DNA from: Anabaena sp. WA102
GTDB lineage: Bacteria > Cyanobacteriota > Cyanobacteriia > Cyanobacteriales > Nostocaceae
Length of the DNA stretch: 64,000 nt
NCBI RefSeq assembly: GCF_001277295.1
Contig: NZ_CP011456.1
Location: 4,716,001-4,780,000, forward strand
Reading direction: 5' to 3'
Under the pieces are notes generated by a model. That model searched no databases and was not told the DNA's origin. It saw only the letters and a list, made by a program, of their open reading frames with translations. The translations under genes and the position numbers were made by a program. Of this stretch, positions 15,882-25,034 are shown one piece after another (the first letter of the stretch is position 1; the number at the start of each line of letters is the position of its first letter).

Positions 15882-17204
15882 ATGAGTGGATCACAAGCCA
15901 CCTGGAGTGCTGATGGAAGTTATCTTCCTCCAATAGATCCTCATACTAAAGCCAAGCATCTTATTATTGAACAATACATTGAAAACTTAGTAATTACACT
16001 TTATAAAAAAGGTAAGCATGGAGTTACTACATTTACTTTTATAGATGGTTTTTGTGGGGGTGGAATGTACAATGATAAAGACAATAATAACGAGTGGGAA
16101 GGTTCTCCTATCAGGATCATCAAAGCTGTAAGAGAAGCACATAAAAAATCAAACCGAATTTACCCAGAACCCTTAAATATCAAGTTCATTTTTATAGATA
16201 ATAAAAAAAATCATTTAAGTTGCCTAAAAACATATTCAATGCCAAAAGCAGGTTTAGGAGAGTTAGTTGATGAACAACCACATCAATTTAGTCATGAGTA
16301 TGGAGAAAGAATAGAACAATGCGAATTTATACATGGGGAATTTGAAAATTTAGTAAATGCCTGCATTTTAACAGTAGAATATCGTAAAGGACACTCTTTC
16401 TTTTTGCTTGATCCCTTTGGGTGGACAGATGTTTCGATGAAAACTATTAGAAGAATTAACAGGCTAAAAGGTTCGGAAATTCTCTATACCTATATGATTG
16501 GATTTATTACAAGGTTCTTGAGTGAAAGATATACAAGTCAGAGACGAGGTTTTCAAGAAATTCTTGAAGCAAATAACTATTATGAACTTGCTAATCTAGA
16601 AGATAGTAGTATTGGAGAACAGTGTTATTTAAGAGACCAGACTGTGAAACTTTTTGTAGAGAAAGGTCAGTCAAAATATGTATTTACTTTTGCACTTATT
16701 CCTCGAGGAGATAATATAGTATTATACTATTTGCTGCATCTTTCTCAGAATTTAACAGCGTTAGAAGTAATAAAAGAGTGTTTTGAATTAGAGAATAACT
16801 TAGATTATCAATATCATTATGAAATATATGGATATGGCTTTAGAACATCCGATTTTTATAATCAAAATCAACTTTCACTTGAATTAAATATTACAAAAGA
16901 TACTTATGAAATTTGTATTGATAAACTAGATCAAGATGTTGGAACATTAATATTCAATAATCCTGATGGCATTTCTTATCAAGAAATTAGAGTAAGAACT
17001 ATGCCTTTAAACCCAGCAAACAAGAAAATATACAATAAATACTTAAGTAAATACTTTAATGAAAAAGAAATAGAAATTTGGAGGGATGGTAAATTACTAA
17101 GTAGAAGTCAATCAGAATACAAAAAATCGGATACAATAAAAGTACCTAGAAAATATCAACTTTCTTTCTTGAATCAACCTAAGTTTTTTAAAACTGATTT
17201 ATAA
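15882..17204 (+). CDS. tcmP: Three-Cys-motif partner protein TcmP
   Basis: 440 residues from the ATG at 15882, chosen because 'aggag' lies 13 bp upstream and homologues start near this point; an in-frame ATG at 15819 has no such site. 'FTFIDGFCGGGMY' (51-63), 'EGSPIRI', 'FIFIDN' and 'FFLLDPFGW' (174-181) are the hallmark blocks of TcmP, which resembles a nucleotide- or SAM-binding Rossmann enzyme. It is defined by its regular pairing with a protein carrying a three-cysteine motif; that partner is the next gene, 45 bp away. Biochemical activity is unknown. A stem-loop overlaps its stop codon. Confidence 0.9.
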   Translation: MSGSQATWSADGSYLPPIDPHTKAKHLIIEQYIENLVITLYKKGKHGVTTFTFIDGFCGGGMYNDKDNNNEWEGSPIRIIKAVREAHKKSNRIYPEPLNIKFIFIDNKKNHLSCLKTYSMPKAGLGELVDEQPHQFSHEYGERIEQCEFIHGEFENLVNACILTVEYRKGHSFFLLDPFGWTDVSMKTIRRINRLKGSEILYTYMIGFITRFLSERYTSQRRGFQEILEANNYYELANLEDSSIGEQCYLRDQTVKLFVEKGQSKYVFTFALIPRGDNIVLYYLLHLSQNLTALEVIKECFELENNLDYQYHYEIYGYGFRTSDFYNQNQLSLELNITKDTYEICIDKLDQDVGTLIFNNPDGISYQEIRVRTMPLNPANKKIYNKYLSKYFNEKEIEIWRDGKLLSRSQSEYKKSDTIKVPRKYQLSFLNQPKFFKTDL

Positions 17205-17215
17205 AAACTTAGGTT
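17176..17215. other. 13-bp stem-loop over the tcmP stop codon
   Basis: 'aacctaagttttt' (17176-17188) pairs perfectly with 'aaaaacttaggtt' (17203-17215), loop 14 nt. It lies between tcmP and its partner gene and could reduce read-through, protect the upstream mRNA or attenuate the second gene. No clear T-tract follows. Confidence 0.6.
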
Positions 17216-17249
17216 ATTATACTCTGCGATATATAACTGGAAGTACACT

Positions 17250-18281
17250 ATGTCCATCATCAAAGGCACTGAAAAAATTGCAAACCCACTACAAAAAAGC
17301 GCCCTTAATAAAAAAGGGTTATGTGACTATGTAGTTAACGTCGCGTCAGGGTGTTTACATGGTTGTACTTTCTGTTATGTACCTTCAACCCCAGCCATTC
17401 GTACAAAGCAAGCGCAATTAAGAGATCAGGGAGTAAATGATCCTCAAATGGATTGGGGACAATACCTCTTTGTTCGTGAAGAAATACCTGAGCAATTAGC
17501 AAAAAACCTAACTCGTAAGACATCTTGGCATGAAACACCAGAAGGTAAAGGAGTAGTTCTTCTTTGTTCTGGTACAGATCCTTATCAAAACAAGCAAACT
17601 GCTAATGTTACTCGTGGTGCTGTTAAGGCTTTATTGCAAAATAATAAACGAATTAGGATTCTCACTCGTAGTCCTTTATGGCTGAATGACATTGATATTC
17701 TTAAACATCCCAACGTTATTGTTGGTATGAGTTTGCCATACTTAAATGATGAACTAAGTCGGCAAATTGAACCTAATGCACCTTTGCCTTCTGAACGTTA
17801 TAAAGCTCTAATCAAAGGTTATGAAGCTGGGTGTAGATTGTATGTTGCAGTCGCTCCTACTCCTCCCAGCATGACTTTAGATGATTTCAAAAAACATTTG
17901 TATGAAATAATGAAATTTAACCCAGAAGTAATTTTTTGGGAGCCTATTAATGCTCGTGGAACTAATGGCAAGCGAATGATAGCTGCGGGATTAGAATTTA
18001 CTACTTCCATTATGACTAGAGACTCATGGGCAGAATATTTTAAACGACAATGGAATGATATTGAAGAAGCCGCACATGAAGTAGGCTGTTTAGATCGTCT
18101 TCATATTTGGCCTGATCCTGAATTAAGAGGTTATGTTGATGATGCTAAATTAGATAGTTGGTTATATAGACCTACAGTAGAAAAGTGGGACAATCCCAAA
18201 ATATCAACAACAAGAGTAAAATCTATGAAATCAATTCGTAAAACATCTCAATTAGCTATGTTGACTAAGCATAGAGCATAA
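17250..18281 (+). CDS. DUF5131 / three-Cys-motif radical-SAM-like protein (TcmP partner)
   Basis: 343 residues. The N-terminus has C35-x3-C39-x2-C42 in 'GCLHGCTFCYVPS', the [4Fe-4S] motif of radical SAM enzymes, with an extra Cys25. 'LLCSGTDPYQ', 'RIRILTRSPLW' and 'IVGMSLPYLNDELSRQIEP' follow the SPL-like/phage Gp37-Gp68 (DUF5131) group. The family is seen as the cysteine-motif partner of TcmP. A radical SAM reaction, perhaps on nucleic acid, is plausible but unproven. Probably co-transcribed with tcmP. Confidence 0.88.
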   Translation: MSIIKGTEKIANPLQKSALNKKGLCDYVVNVASGCLHGCTFCYVPSTPAIRTKQAQLRDQGVNDPQMDWGQYLFVREEIPEQLAKNLTRKTSWHETPEGKGVVLLCSGTDPYQNKQTANVTRGAVKALLQNNKRIRILTRSPLWLNDIDILKHPNVIVGMSLPYLNDELSRQIEPNAPLPSERYKALIKGYEAGCRLYVAVAPTPPSMTLDDFKKHLYEIMKFNPEVIFWEPINARGTNGKRMIAAGLEFTTSIMTRDSWAEYFKRQWNDIEEAAHEVGCLDRLHIWPDPELRGYVDDAKLDSWLYRPTVEKWDNPKISTTRVKSMKSIRKTSQLAMLTKHRA

Positions 18282-18360
18282 TTAATAAGTGTTGATAATA
18301 ACAGTTTTGTTTATCAATTATGACAGAATGTAATGTTATTAGTTATAACTAAATTAAGTT

Positions 18361-18558
18361 AAAATAAAAGATGAACTCAAAGATAGTCCTAGTTTGAAAC
18401 CTTACATTTTAGAAATATTTGATGAATGTTATCAAGATGCTAGATTAGAAGCAAGCGATCGCTCACAACTTCCTCTTGACATATTTCCCGTTATCCCCAT
18501 TGGTTCATTAGAACAAATTTTAGATGATTGGTTGCCAATACAAAAAAATGAAGGATGA
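18361..18558 (+). pseudogene. DUF29 family C-terminal remnant
   Basis: A frame without start codon reads 'DELKDSPSLKPYILEIFDEC' then 'YQDARLEASDRSQLPLDIFP' and ends 'ILDDWLP...' at 18558; a stop (18355) lies directly upstream. This is the tail of a DUF29 protein, a common cyanobacterial family of unknown function. The N-terminal ~80 residues are lost. Confidence 0.75.
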
Positions 18559-18591
18559 AATTTTGTACCATTTGTGTAAGTCTCCTAAAAA

Positions 18592-18816
18592 TTAAGCTGC
18601 TGATAAAGACTTACCTAAAGTTTTTGGTTCTGGAAGGGGTTCACCATCTTGTAAACAAGATTCAATTAACATTTCTAAGACTTCCTGAGCATTTTCTAAA
18701 GCTTCTTGATATGTGTCCCCATGTGTATGACAAAACTCTCCCCATTCAGGCAGACTGACAACAAAACAATTATCTTCCTGAGACCATTGAATAATTACCG
18801 TGTAATGATAACTCAT
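18592..18816 (-). CDS. hicB: HicB family antitoxin
   Basis: 74 residues with the partial RNase-H-like HicB fold: 'YTVIIQWSQEDNCFVVSLPE', 'WGEFCHTHGDTYQEALENAQ' and a 'GEPLPEP' tail. HicB binds and neutralises the HicA mRNA interferase. It overlaps the upstream hicA gene by 4 nt (ATGA), so the pair is translationally coupled. No separate DNA-binding domain is visible after residue 65. Confidence 0.92.
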   Translation of the reverse strand: MSYHYTVIIQWSQEDNCFVVSLPEWGEFCHTHGDTYQEALENAQEVLEMLIESCLQDGEPLPEPKTLGKSLSAA

Positions 18817-19040
18817 TCTTCTTCTTCCTCTTGAACCTTTTTAATTTCTTCTATTCTTTTGATAGCATTACTAACATCTTTTTCTTGATATTCTTTAGCG
18901 TCTTTTCCATCTTTACCTGATATAGTAACTCTCCCAGTAAGTAAGGGATGATACCAGTTAGTATGACTGCCTTTCCCTGTCCGACAGGTAAATCCAGCTT
19001 GAAGTAATAAGCTTTTTAATTCTCGGATTTTCTTGGGCAT
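18813..19040 (-). CDS. hicA: HicA family toxin (mRNA interferase)
   Basis: 75 residues with the HicA double-stranded-RNA-binding-like motif 'RTGKGSHTNWYHP' carrying the catalytic His. HicA cleaves mRNA and tmRNA independently of translation in studied systems. It lies upstream of, and overlaps, hicB. The C-terminus ends in a run of glutamates (KVQEEEEE), longer than usual. Intact pair, likely functional. Confidence 0.92.
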   Translation of the reverse strand: MPKKIRELKSLLLQAGFTCRTGKGSHTNWYHPLLTGRVTISGKDGKDAKEYQEKDVSNAIKRIEEIKKVQEEEEE

Positions 19041-19184
19041 ATCTCATACTAATGCACTACTAATTTAACCGCAAGTAGTATACAAGATGTGGGGATAAAG
19101 AAGATAAATATTAAGATTCATCACAAAAAAATGAAGGATAAAAAATTCATCCTTCACTCTACAAACTTTATGGTTTTTATTTCC

Positions 19185-20597
19185 TTATTTCTCAACACCT
19201 GTATGGACAGTTTTCACCCATTTGAGGCGTTTTGGTCGGAAAGACATTCGCGCTGTGGTGCTACTCATAACTACTAACCAATGCAACATATATAAACTGC
19301 CGCGAAGGGTTTGTAAAAGTACCATTAAATAGGTAGATGGTTTAAATTGTTGATCGGAACGGACGTGCTTTAAACCAGCAAACATTCCTACTACTGACAT
19401 TCCCAAAGATAAGCCAGTTACAGGACTTAACATGGGGGGACGATGACGAGCGATCGCCATTAAAATATCTGGTATTGCTGCTGTTGGCAAAATATACATT
19501 GTCACCATAAAGATCAACAAATCCCAGGTTTTCCTTGTCCCCATACGGTTTTGGAGGATCAGATCCCAGTAGTCTAAATAACGTTGATAACCACCTTCTG
19601 CCCATCGGTTACGTTGATGCCAAAGGGCTGTAGCATTAGTAACACCTTCTTCTTGCACCGGAGGATAAAAAACGCATTCAATATCCCATTTATCTAGATG
19701 TAACCGGATAGTTAAATCCAGATCATCAGTGATAGTTTCCTCATTCCAACCACCGCAACTAGCCAAAGCTTGACGACGGACAAATTGACCATTTCCGCGG
19801 AGTTCACCAATCCCACCGATAGCAGTGCGCTGTTGTTGAAACCAAATATCCAACAACATTTCCGCCATTTGTCCCTTAGTCCAAAAATTTTCCTTAGCAT
19901 TGGCGATCGCTTTACGCATTTGTACCGCCCCTACCTGTTCTTTTTGAAATAAAGGAACTATTTGTAATAGCAAATCCGGTGTAACTTGGGCATCAGCATC
20001 AAATACAGCAATAATGTCTCCCTTTGTCAGTGGTAATACTTGATTTAATGCCCCCGATTTGCCGCCAATAGCGTCAGAATCACGCCTAAATACATTGAGT
20101 TGTTGATATTCCTGCTTGAGTTGGGCGAGTAATTGGGGTGTATTGTCTGTACTATTATCATCAATAATCCAGACTTCATATTGACCATTACCGTATTCCA
20201 GATTACACAGATTTTTAACTAATCTGCCAATTACCGCTTCCTCATTTTTAGCAGCCACTAACACAGAGACAAAAGGCAAATCCCCCTCTATCTCTTGGGA
20301 ATGGTGACGGGGTTTGGCAAAAATAATCCCCAAAGCATGAATACCTAGCATTGTTGTCAGTCCGAGGACAAATATCGAACCCCAGGAAACTAAATGCAAG
20401 GTAATAGTACCACTCCAGACTATAGTTAAAACTAGAGCAGCTTTGCCTCTACGTCCTTTAAATCGGCCTGGTGGTAGAGACGCGGAATCCGTCCTTACTT
20501 CTGATTCCTCATCTACTGATAGGTCAGTAAAGATAGAGTCAAGGGGATCAGAGTTTCCGTTATAAGCATCATTTTCAGGACAGGAATTCGCCGGCAT
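19185..20597 (-). CDS. mgdA: Glycosyltransferase family 2, probable monoglucosyldiacylglycerol synthase
   Basis: 470 residues. A cytosolic N-terminus with 'RFKGRRGKAALVL' leads into two membrane segments (about 50-95). The GT2 core has 'VSVLVAAKNEEAVIGRLV', 'IIDDNSTD', 'AVFDADAQ', 'ITDDLDL' and 'QRNRWAEGG' (the QxxRW motif). Three or four membrane segments close the C-terminus, ending 'ARMSFRPKRLKWVKT'. This matches cyanobacterial MgdA (Sll1377-type), which makes GlcDG, precursor of the galactolipid MGDG of thylakoids. Symbol from memory of that sequence, so moderately sure. Confidence 0.8.
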   Translation of the reverse strand: MPANSCPENDAYNGNSDPLDSIFTDLSVDEESEVRTDSASLPPGRFKGRRGKAALVLTIVWSGTITLHLVSWGSIFVLGLTTMLGIHALGIIFAKPRHHSQEIEGDLPFVSVLVAAKNEEAVIGRLVKNLCNLEYGNGQYEVWIIDDNSTDNTPQLLAQLKQEYQQLNVFRRDSDAIGGKSGALNQVLPLTKGDIIAVFDADAQVTPDLLLQIVPLFQKEQVGAVQMRKAIANAKENFWTKGQMAEMLLDIWFQQQRTAIGGIGELRGNGQFVRRQALASCGGWNEETITDDLDLTIRLHLDKWDIECVFYPPVQEEGVTNATALWHQRNRWAEGGYQRYLDYWDLILQNRMGTRKTWDLLIFMVTMYILPTAAIPDILMAIARHRPPMLSPVTGLSLGMSVVGMFAGLKHVRSDQQFKPSTYLMVLLQTLRGSLYMLHWLVVMSSTTARMSFRPKRLKWVKTVHTGVEK

Positions 20598-20714
20598 AGG
20601 TTACATAATTCAAAAACATCTATGCTATGTAGCTTTTATTTACAGATTAATACTGTAACAGATTCCTGTCCACCTAATTATAACTTGCTGAAAAATTTTT
20701 TCAGCAACCCCCAT

Positions 20715-23468
20715 TTAAAGTTTAATTTCTGCCCTTAATACTGTTGTATCACTTGTATTTGTGATTTGGAACCCAAGTTTTTCACATACTCGCTGCATAC
20801 CTGAATTGTCAGCTAAAATATCAGCATAGATACAGCAACTTTTCTCGTTTTTACCAACTTCTAGCAATCTGCGGAGTAATTCTGTCCCTAAGCCTTGATA
20901 TTGAAATTTGTCGCTAACTAGCATCGCAAATTCTGCCGCATTACTACCATGTAATTTACTTAATCTTCCTACTGCTAATATTTCCCGCTTTTCTGTTTCG
21001 GGATTTTGGTATTCTGCAACTAAAGCCATTTCTCGATCATAGTCAATAAAGCATATTCGGGTGAGTCGTTCATGGGTAATGCGTTGACTCAATTTAATCA
21101 TGTGGAAATAGCGAAAATAAACACTCTCTTCTGATAGGGTTTTGTGAAATTCTACCATTAATGGTTCGTCTTCGGGACGAATAGGACGAATAGTAATTGG
21201 TGTACCATTGTTCAATTTCCAATTACTAATATATTGACTAGGATAGGGACGAATAGCTAATTTTGGTAATTGATGTTTTTCCACATCAGCAGAATGTAAA
21301 ACTATCCGCGCATCTAAGGCAATTAATCCTCCAGGATGTATAGGAGTGGGAGGAATAGCCAACAACGGATTAATATCAATTTCTTTAATCCCAGGTTGTT
21401 CCACAACTAATTGACTAAATTCTACCATTAATTGTTCAAGAGCAGCAATATCAATACTTTTCCTTCCTCTGACTCCTTGCAAAGCTTTATAAATTTTGGT
21501 TTGTTCCATCATCCGTCGTGCTAGGGTAGTATTAAGAGGCGGCAGGGCAATAGAACTATCTTGAAACACTTCCACCAATTGTCCCCCAGCACCAAATAAT
21601 AATACAGGTCCAAATTGCGGATCTAAACTACTCCCAATAATCAATTCATAGCCATCAGTTTTGATCATTGGTTGTACAGTTACACCCAAAAAATCTTCCG
21701 CTTTGGCTTTCTCTTTTACGGATTTTTGAATATTTTGAAAAGCACATTTTACCGATTCTGCATTTTGCAAATTTAATTGCACACCACCCACATCAGTTTT
21801 ATGGGTAATTGTCTGAGAATAAAGTTTTAAAACTACCGGATAACCCAGATTTTCTGCACATTCAACCGCTTTATCCACAGTTTCCGCAATGCAACCAGCC
21901 ACCACAGGGATACCGTAAGCGGCTAAAATTTCCTTAGATTCAAATTCCGTGAGAATTGTTCTTCCTGCTGTTTTTGCAGCTTGAATAATATTTTCCACTT
22001 TAGCACAATTGCGAGTATTCACATCACAAATTAATGTTGGTAAAACCGGAGTTTCATAAATACCGCGCAGGTTATAACTCGACTTCCACATATAACTAAA
22101 TACTCGCGCTGCTGTATCAGGATAAGCATAAGTGGGAATACCTTGATTGTTAAGAATTTGTTCTCCCTCGGCTATATCTGCACCACCCATCCAACTAGCT
22201 AAAATTGGTTTATTTGACATTTGTGCGTAGGGTTTTAGTTGTGCCGCTGTTTGGGTAGGATCTGTCATTGATTGGGGTGTTAAAATCACTAATAAACCAT
22301 CACTATTGGGATCTTGTGCCGCAATTTCTAAGGCTTTTGTATAACGTTGGGGGTCAGCATCCCCTAAAATATCAATAGGATTATTATGACTCCATTGCGG
22401 TGGTAAAATGTCATTTAAGGAAGTCATTATTTCTGGAGAAATTGCTGCTAATTCTCCTCCACTTTCAATTAATGTATCTGTTGCTAATACTCCCGGACCG
22501 CCAGCATTAGTTAAAATTGTTAGCCGGGGACCTTGGGGACGGGGTTGTTTTGCTAATACTTCCGACATATCAAATAAATCAGAAATACTATTGACTCGTA
22601 ACACCCCACAACGGCGAAAAGCTGCATCTAAAACAGCATCACTTCCTGCTAATGATCCTGTGTGAGAAGCGGCTGCTTTAGCTGCGGCTGGTGTCCGACC
22701 AGCTTTAATCACAATTATCGGTTTTGTTAAAGCCACTTCTCGCGCTGCTGATAGGAAGGAACGCGCATTCCCAATGGATTCCATATAAATTACAATACTT
22801 TTAGTCTGGGGGTCATCACCAAGATAATAAATTAAATCTCCCCAACTAATATCTAACATTGAACCAATGGAAATAAAGGCACTAAAACCCACATTTTCTT
22901 GAAAACTCCAGTCTAGAATTGCTGTACATAAAGCTCCACTTTGACTAATAAAACCAACATTTCCTGGACGCGCCATTTTACTGGCAAAGGTAGCATTTAA
23001 ACCAGAAATTGGATTCATTACTCCTAAACAATTAGGACCGATAATTCTAATTTTTCCTCTTTGTGCTTGTTGGATAATTTCCTGTTCTAAAGCGATACCT
23101 TTTTCTCCAGATTCTTTAAAACCAGCGGAAATAATGATTGCTCCTTTTATTCCAGCATTAACGCAATCAGATATAATTTGGGGTACAGTTTGTGCTGGTG
23201 TAACGATAACGGCTAAATCTATTTTTTCGGGAACATCAAAAATAGTCGGATAAGCTTTAATTCCTAATACGCTATGACGGTGAGGATTAATCGGAAAAAC
23301 TGTTCCTCCAAAGGGATTAGTGATTAAGTTCCAAAGCAAAGTTCGTCCTACACTTCCGGGTTTTTCAGTAGCACCAATTACGGCTACAGTTTTGGGAATA
23401 AATATCGCATCTAGGGGATTAACGATATCATAAACTTTATTGCTAATTCTTTGGTTAGATGTTTCCAT
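20715..23468 (-). CDS. Acetate-CoA ligase (ADP-forming) / GNAT acetyltransferase fusion
   Basis: 917 residues. Order: CoA-binding domain (about 15-140, 'VAVIGATEKPGSVGRTLLWN'), ligase alpha domains with the phosphohistidine segment 'AASHTGSLAGSDA', a long ATP-grasp domain (about 500-715, 'HKTDVGGVQLNL', 'EIDINPLLA') and a C-terminal GNAT domain (about 750-917, 'YQGLGTELLRRLLE'). Such proteins (PatZ/Pka type) acetylate lysines, often inactivating acetyl-CoA synthetase; the ligase part may bind acetyl-CoA as sensor or make acetate plus ATP. The catalytic His is kept here. It lies next to the hydrogenase protease gene. Confidence 0.9.
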   Translation of the reverse strand: METSNQRISNKVYDIVNPLDAIFIPKTVAVIGATEKPGSVGRTLLWNLITNPFGGTVFPINPHRHSVLGIKAYPTIFDVPEKIDLAVIVTPAQTVPQIISDCVNAGIKGAIIISAGFKESGEKGIALEQEIIQQAQRGKIRIIGPNCLGVMNPISGLNATFASKMARPGNVGFISQSGALCTAILDWSFQENVGFSAFISIGSMLDISWGDLIYYLGDDPQTKSIVIYMESIGNARSFLSAAREVALTKPIIVIKAGRTPAAAKAAASHTGSLAGSDAVLDAAFRRCGVLRVNSISDLFDMSEVLAKQPRPQGPRLTILTNAGGPGVLATDTLIESGGELAAISPEIMTSLNDILPPQWSHNNPIDILGDADPQRYTKALEIAAQDPNSDGLLVILTPQSMTDPTQTAAQLKPYAQMSNKPILASWMGGADIAEGEQILNNQGIPTYAYPDTAARVFSYMWKSSYNLRGIYETPVLPTLICDVNTRNCAKVENIIQAAKTAGRTILTEFESKEILAAYGIPVVAGCIAETVDKAVECAENLGYPVVLKLYSQTITHKTDVGGVQLNLQNAESVKCAFQNIQKSVKEKAKAEDFLGVTVQPMIKTDGYELIIGSSLDPQFGPVLLFGAGGQLVEVFQDSSIALPPLNTTLARRMMEQTKIYKALQGVRGRKSIDIAALEQLMVEFSQLVVEQPGIKEIDINPLLAIPPTPIHPGGLIALDARIVLHSADVEKHQLPKLAIRPYPSQYISNWKLNNGTPITIRPIRPEDEPLMVEFHKTLSEESVYFRYFHMIKLSQRITHERLTRICFIDYDREMALVAEYQNPETEKREILAVGRLSKLHGSNAAEFAMLVSDKFQYQGLGTELLRRLLEVGKNEKSCCIYADILADNSGMQRVCEKLGFQITNTSDTTVLRAEIKL

Positions 23469-23574
23469 ACATACTCCTATGAATTTGTGATTATTTTGGA
23501 TTTTGCTGAATGAAGGTATGAATTTGTTTCACGCAGAGTCGCAGAGTCGCAGAGAGGAAGAGAAATGGAATTTT

Positions 23575-24015
23575 TTATCCTTTATTAATAATGTTAATGA
23601 TTTTTGTTAAAGCTATACTAATTCCTTGTTCTGCTATTGGTGAAAGACTATCTCCTAATTCAAAGTTAACCCCTGGTACTGTTATTAACCAAGCTGGTGG
23701 ACTATAACCATAGAGGGATTTTGTTAAGGCTAAAAGATATGTAGGCTTAATGCTATGTCCTATGATCATCCTAGATTCAGTAGGTAGTATAGATTCTACT
23801 TGCACATTTTGCAATTCTGAATTCAAACTAGCATCTACAAAAATTGCTAAATTGACATTTGCCAAATTTGCTGCTAATTCTGGAGTGAGTTGGTGAACTG
23901 CTAAAGATTGGACATGAGATAGATGCCAGAGATTGATGAGATTTGCTACTCTAGGACCAATAGCATCATCACTGAGTAATTCATTTCCATAACCAATCAC
24001 TATTGTAGCTTTCAT
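23575..24015 (-). CDS. hoxW: Hydrogenase maturation protease HoxW
   Basis: 146 residues of the HyaD/HybD/HoxW endopeptidase family, which cuts the C-terminal extension of the NiFe large subunit after nickel insertion. 'VIGYGNELLSDDAIGP' carries the metal-binding acidic residue, and 'LAIFVDAS' and 'GHSIKPTYLLALTKSLYG' the second and His ligands. Its substrate would be HoxH, encoded 1.3 kb upstream on the same strand; HoxH keeps the cleavable tail. A pentapeptide-repeat gene and two mobile elements separate them. Confidence 0.9.
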   Translation of the reverse strand: MKATIVIGYGNELLSDDAIGPRVANLINLWHLSHVQSLAVHQLTPELAANLANVNLAIFVDASLNSELQNVQVESILPTESRMIIGHSIKPTYLLALTKSLYGYSPPAWLITVPGVNFELGDSLSPIAEQGISIALTKIINIINKG

Positions 24016-24101
24016 TATTTTTAATTTATCTGTGTTTATCTGCGGTTAACTATTCTGGAAATTTTGCTCCATACAGTTTCAGCTTAATTTTGAATATGAG
24101 A

Positions 24102-24232
24102 CTAAGTAGGTTAGCATTGAAAATCGTCGTTATGGCAAGGCAAGAGGCAAAAGGCAAGAGGCAAGAGTGAAGAGGGTTTGGGCGATTTTACTTTTCTTTA
24201 CATAGATTGGTTTTATTGTGTTCACCTACTTA
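24102..24232. repeat. MITE-like element, family 'actaagtaggt', copy A
   Basis: Terminal inverted repeat 'ctaagtaggtt...cacctacttaag', about 130 bp, body 'ggcaagaggcaagagtgaag' and 'tttgggcgattttac'. Also at 24817, 31861 and (interrupted) 45582. Lies between hoxW and the pentapeptide gene. Confidence 0.85.
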
Positions 24233-24391
24233 AGAGCAAAATTTGAGTACATTATGAGAAAACACAAAAATTCTCAAAACAAACTTATGTGAACAGGACA
24301 TTTATTTTCTGACTTATTTGTTATAATATTATGAATCTGGATGGTTTCCATTAAACCATTAAACTTTTTAGATAAATTGTGAGGCTGTTTT

Positions 24392-24781
24392 ATGCCTGAA
24401 GTGAATTTTCAACAACCAATTAATAGTGCTGCTAGGATTGTAGAAGAATATACGATGGGAAAAAGAGACTTTGAAAGAGCAGAATTAGATGATGCTAATT
24501 TACAAAGTTTGGATTTAAAAGGCTCTGATTTCAGCTATGCTGATTTGAGTAGAGCCAACCTTGGGGGTGCAAATCTGCGAGGATGTGATTTGAGTTTTGC
24601 TGATTTAAGTGAAGCTAATTTACAAAATGCAGATTTACGCGGAGCAATGTTATTTTCCGCGAATTTGCGTCAAGCTAATCTAGAAGGGACGCATTTAAAA
24701 AAGGCAGACTGTGATCATAACACCCATTTTCCCAAGAATTTTGACCCTATTGCAGCAGGTGTAAGTATGAGTGAACTATAG
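24392..24781 (+). CDS. Pentapeptide repeat protein
   Basis: 129 residues; residues 28-115 are tandem A(D/N)LxX pentapeptides ('ADLSRANLGGANLRGCDLSF', 'ADLSEANLQNADLRGAMLF') forming a right-handed quadrilateral beta-helix of about four coils. Function unknown; cytosolic, no signal peptide. An AT-rich promoter-like stretch ('cttattt...tataatatta') lies 50-80 bp upstream. The gene sits inside the hydrogenase locus on the opposite strand, and is bracketed by two direct copies of the same MITE. Confidence 0.92.
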   Translation: MPEVNFQQPINSAARIVEEYTMGKRDFERAELDDANLQSLDLKGSDFSYADLSRANLGGANLRGCDLSFADLSEANLQNADLRGAMLFSANLRQANLEGTHLKKADCDHNTHFPKNFDPIAAGVSMSEL

Positions 24782-24816
24782 ATACTGGTGCGGCTATATC
24801 AGCCGCTAATTCTTAT

Positions 24817-24943
24817 ACTAAGTAGGTTGGCGTTGAAAATTGTCGTTATGGCAAGGCAAAAGGCAAGAGGCAAGAGTGAAGAGGGTTTGGGCGATTTTAC
24901 ATTTCTTTACACAGTTTGGTTTTATTATGTTCACCTACTTAGT
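24817..24943. repeat. MITE-like element, family 'actaagtaggt', copy B
   Basis: Perfect 11-bp terminal inverted repeats 'actaagtaggt'/'acctacttagt', 127 bp. Same orientation as copy A. No coding capacity. Confidence 0.9.
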
Positions 24944-25034
24944 ATTCTTTTGAATTGTTATATTTACCCCACTTTATCACTTGACAATTAAAATAGCACA
25001 TTTTCTCAATTTTTGTAAATTTTAATTTTATAAC

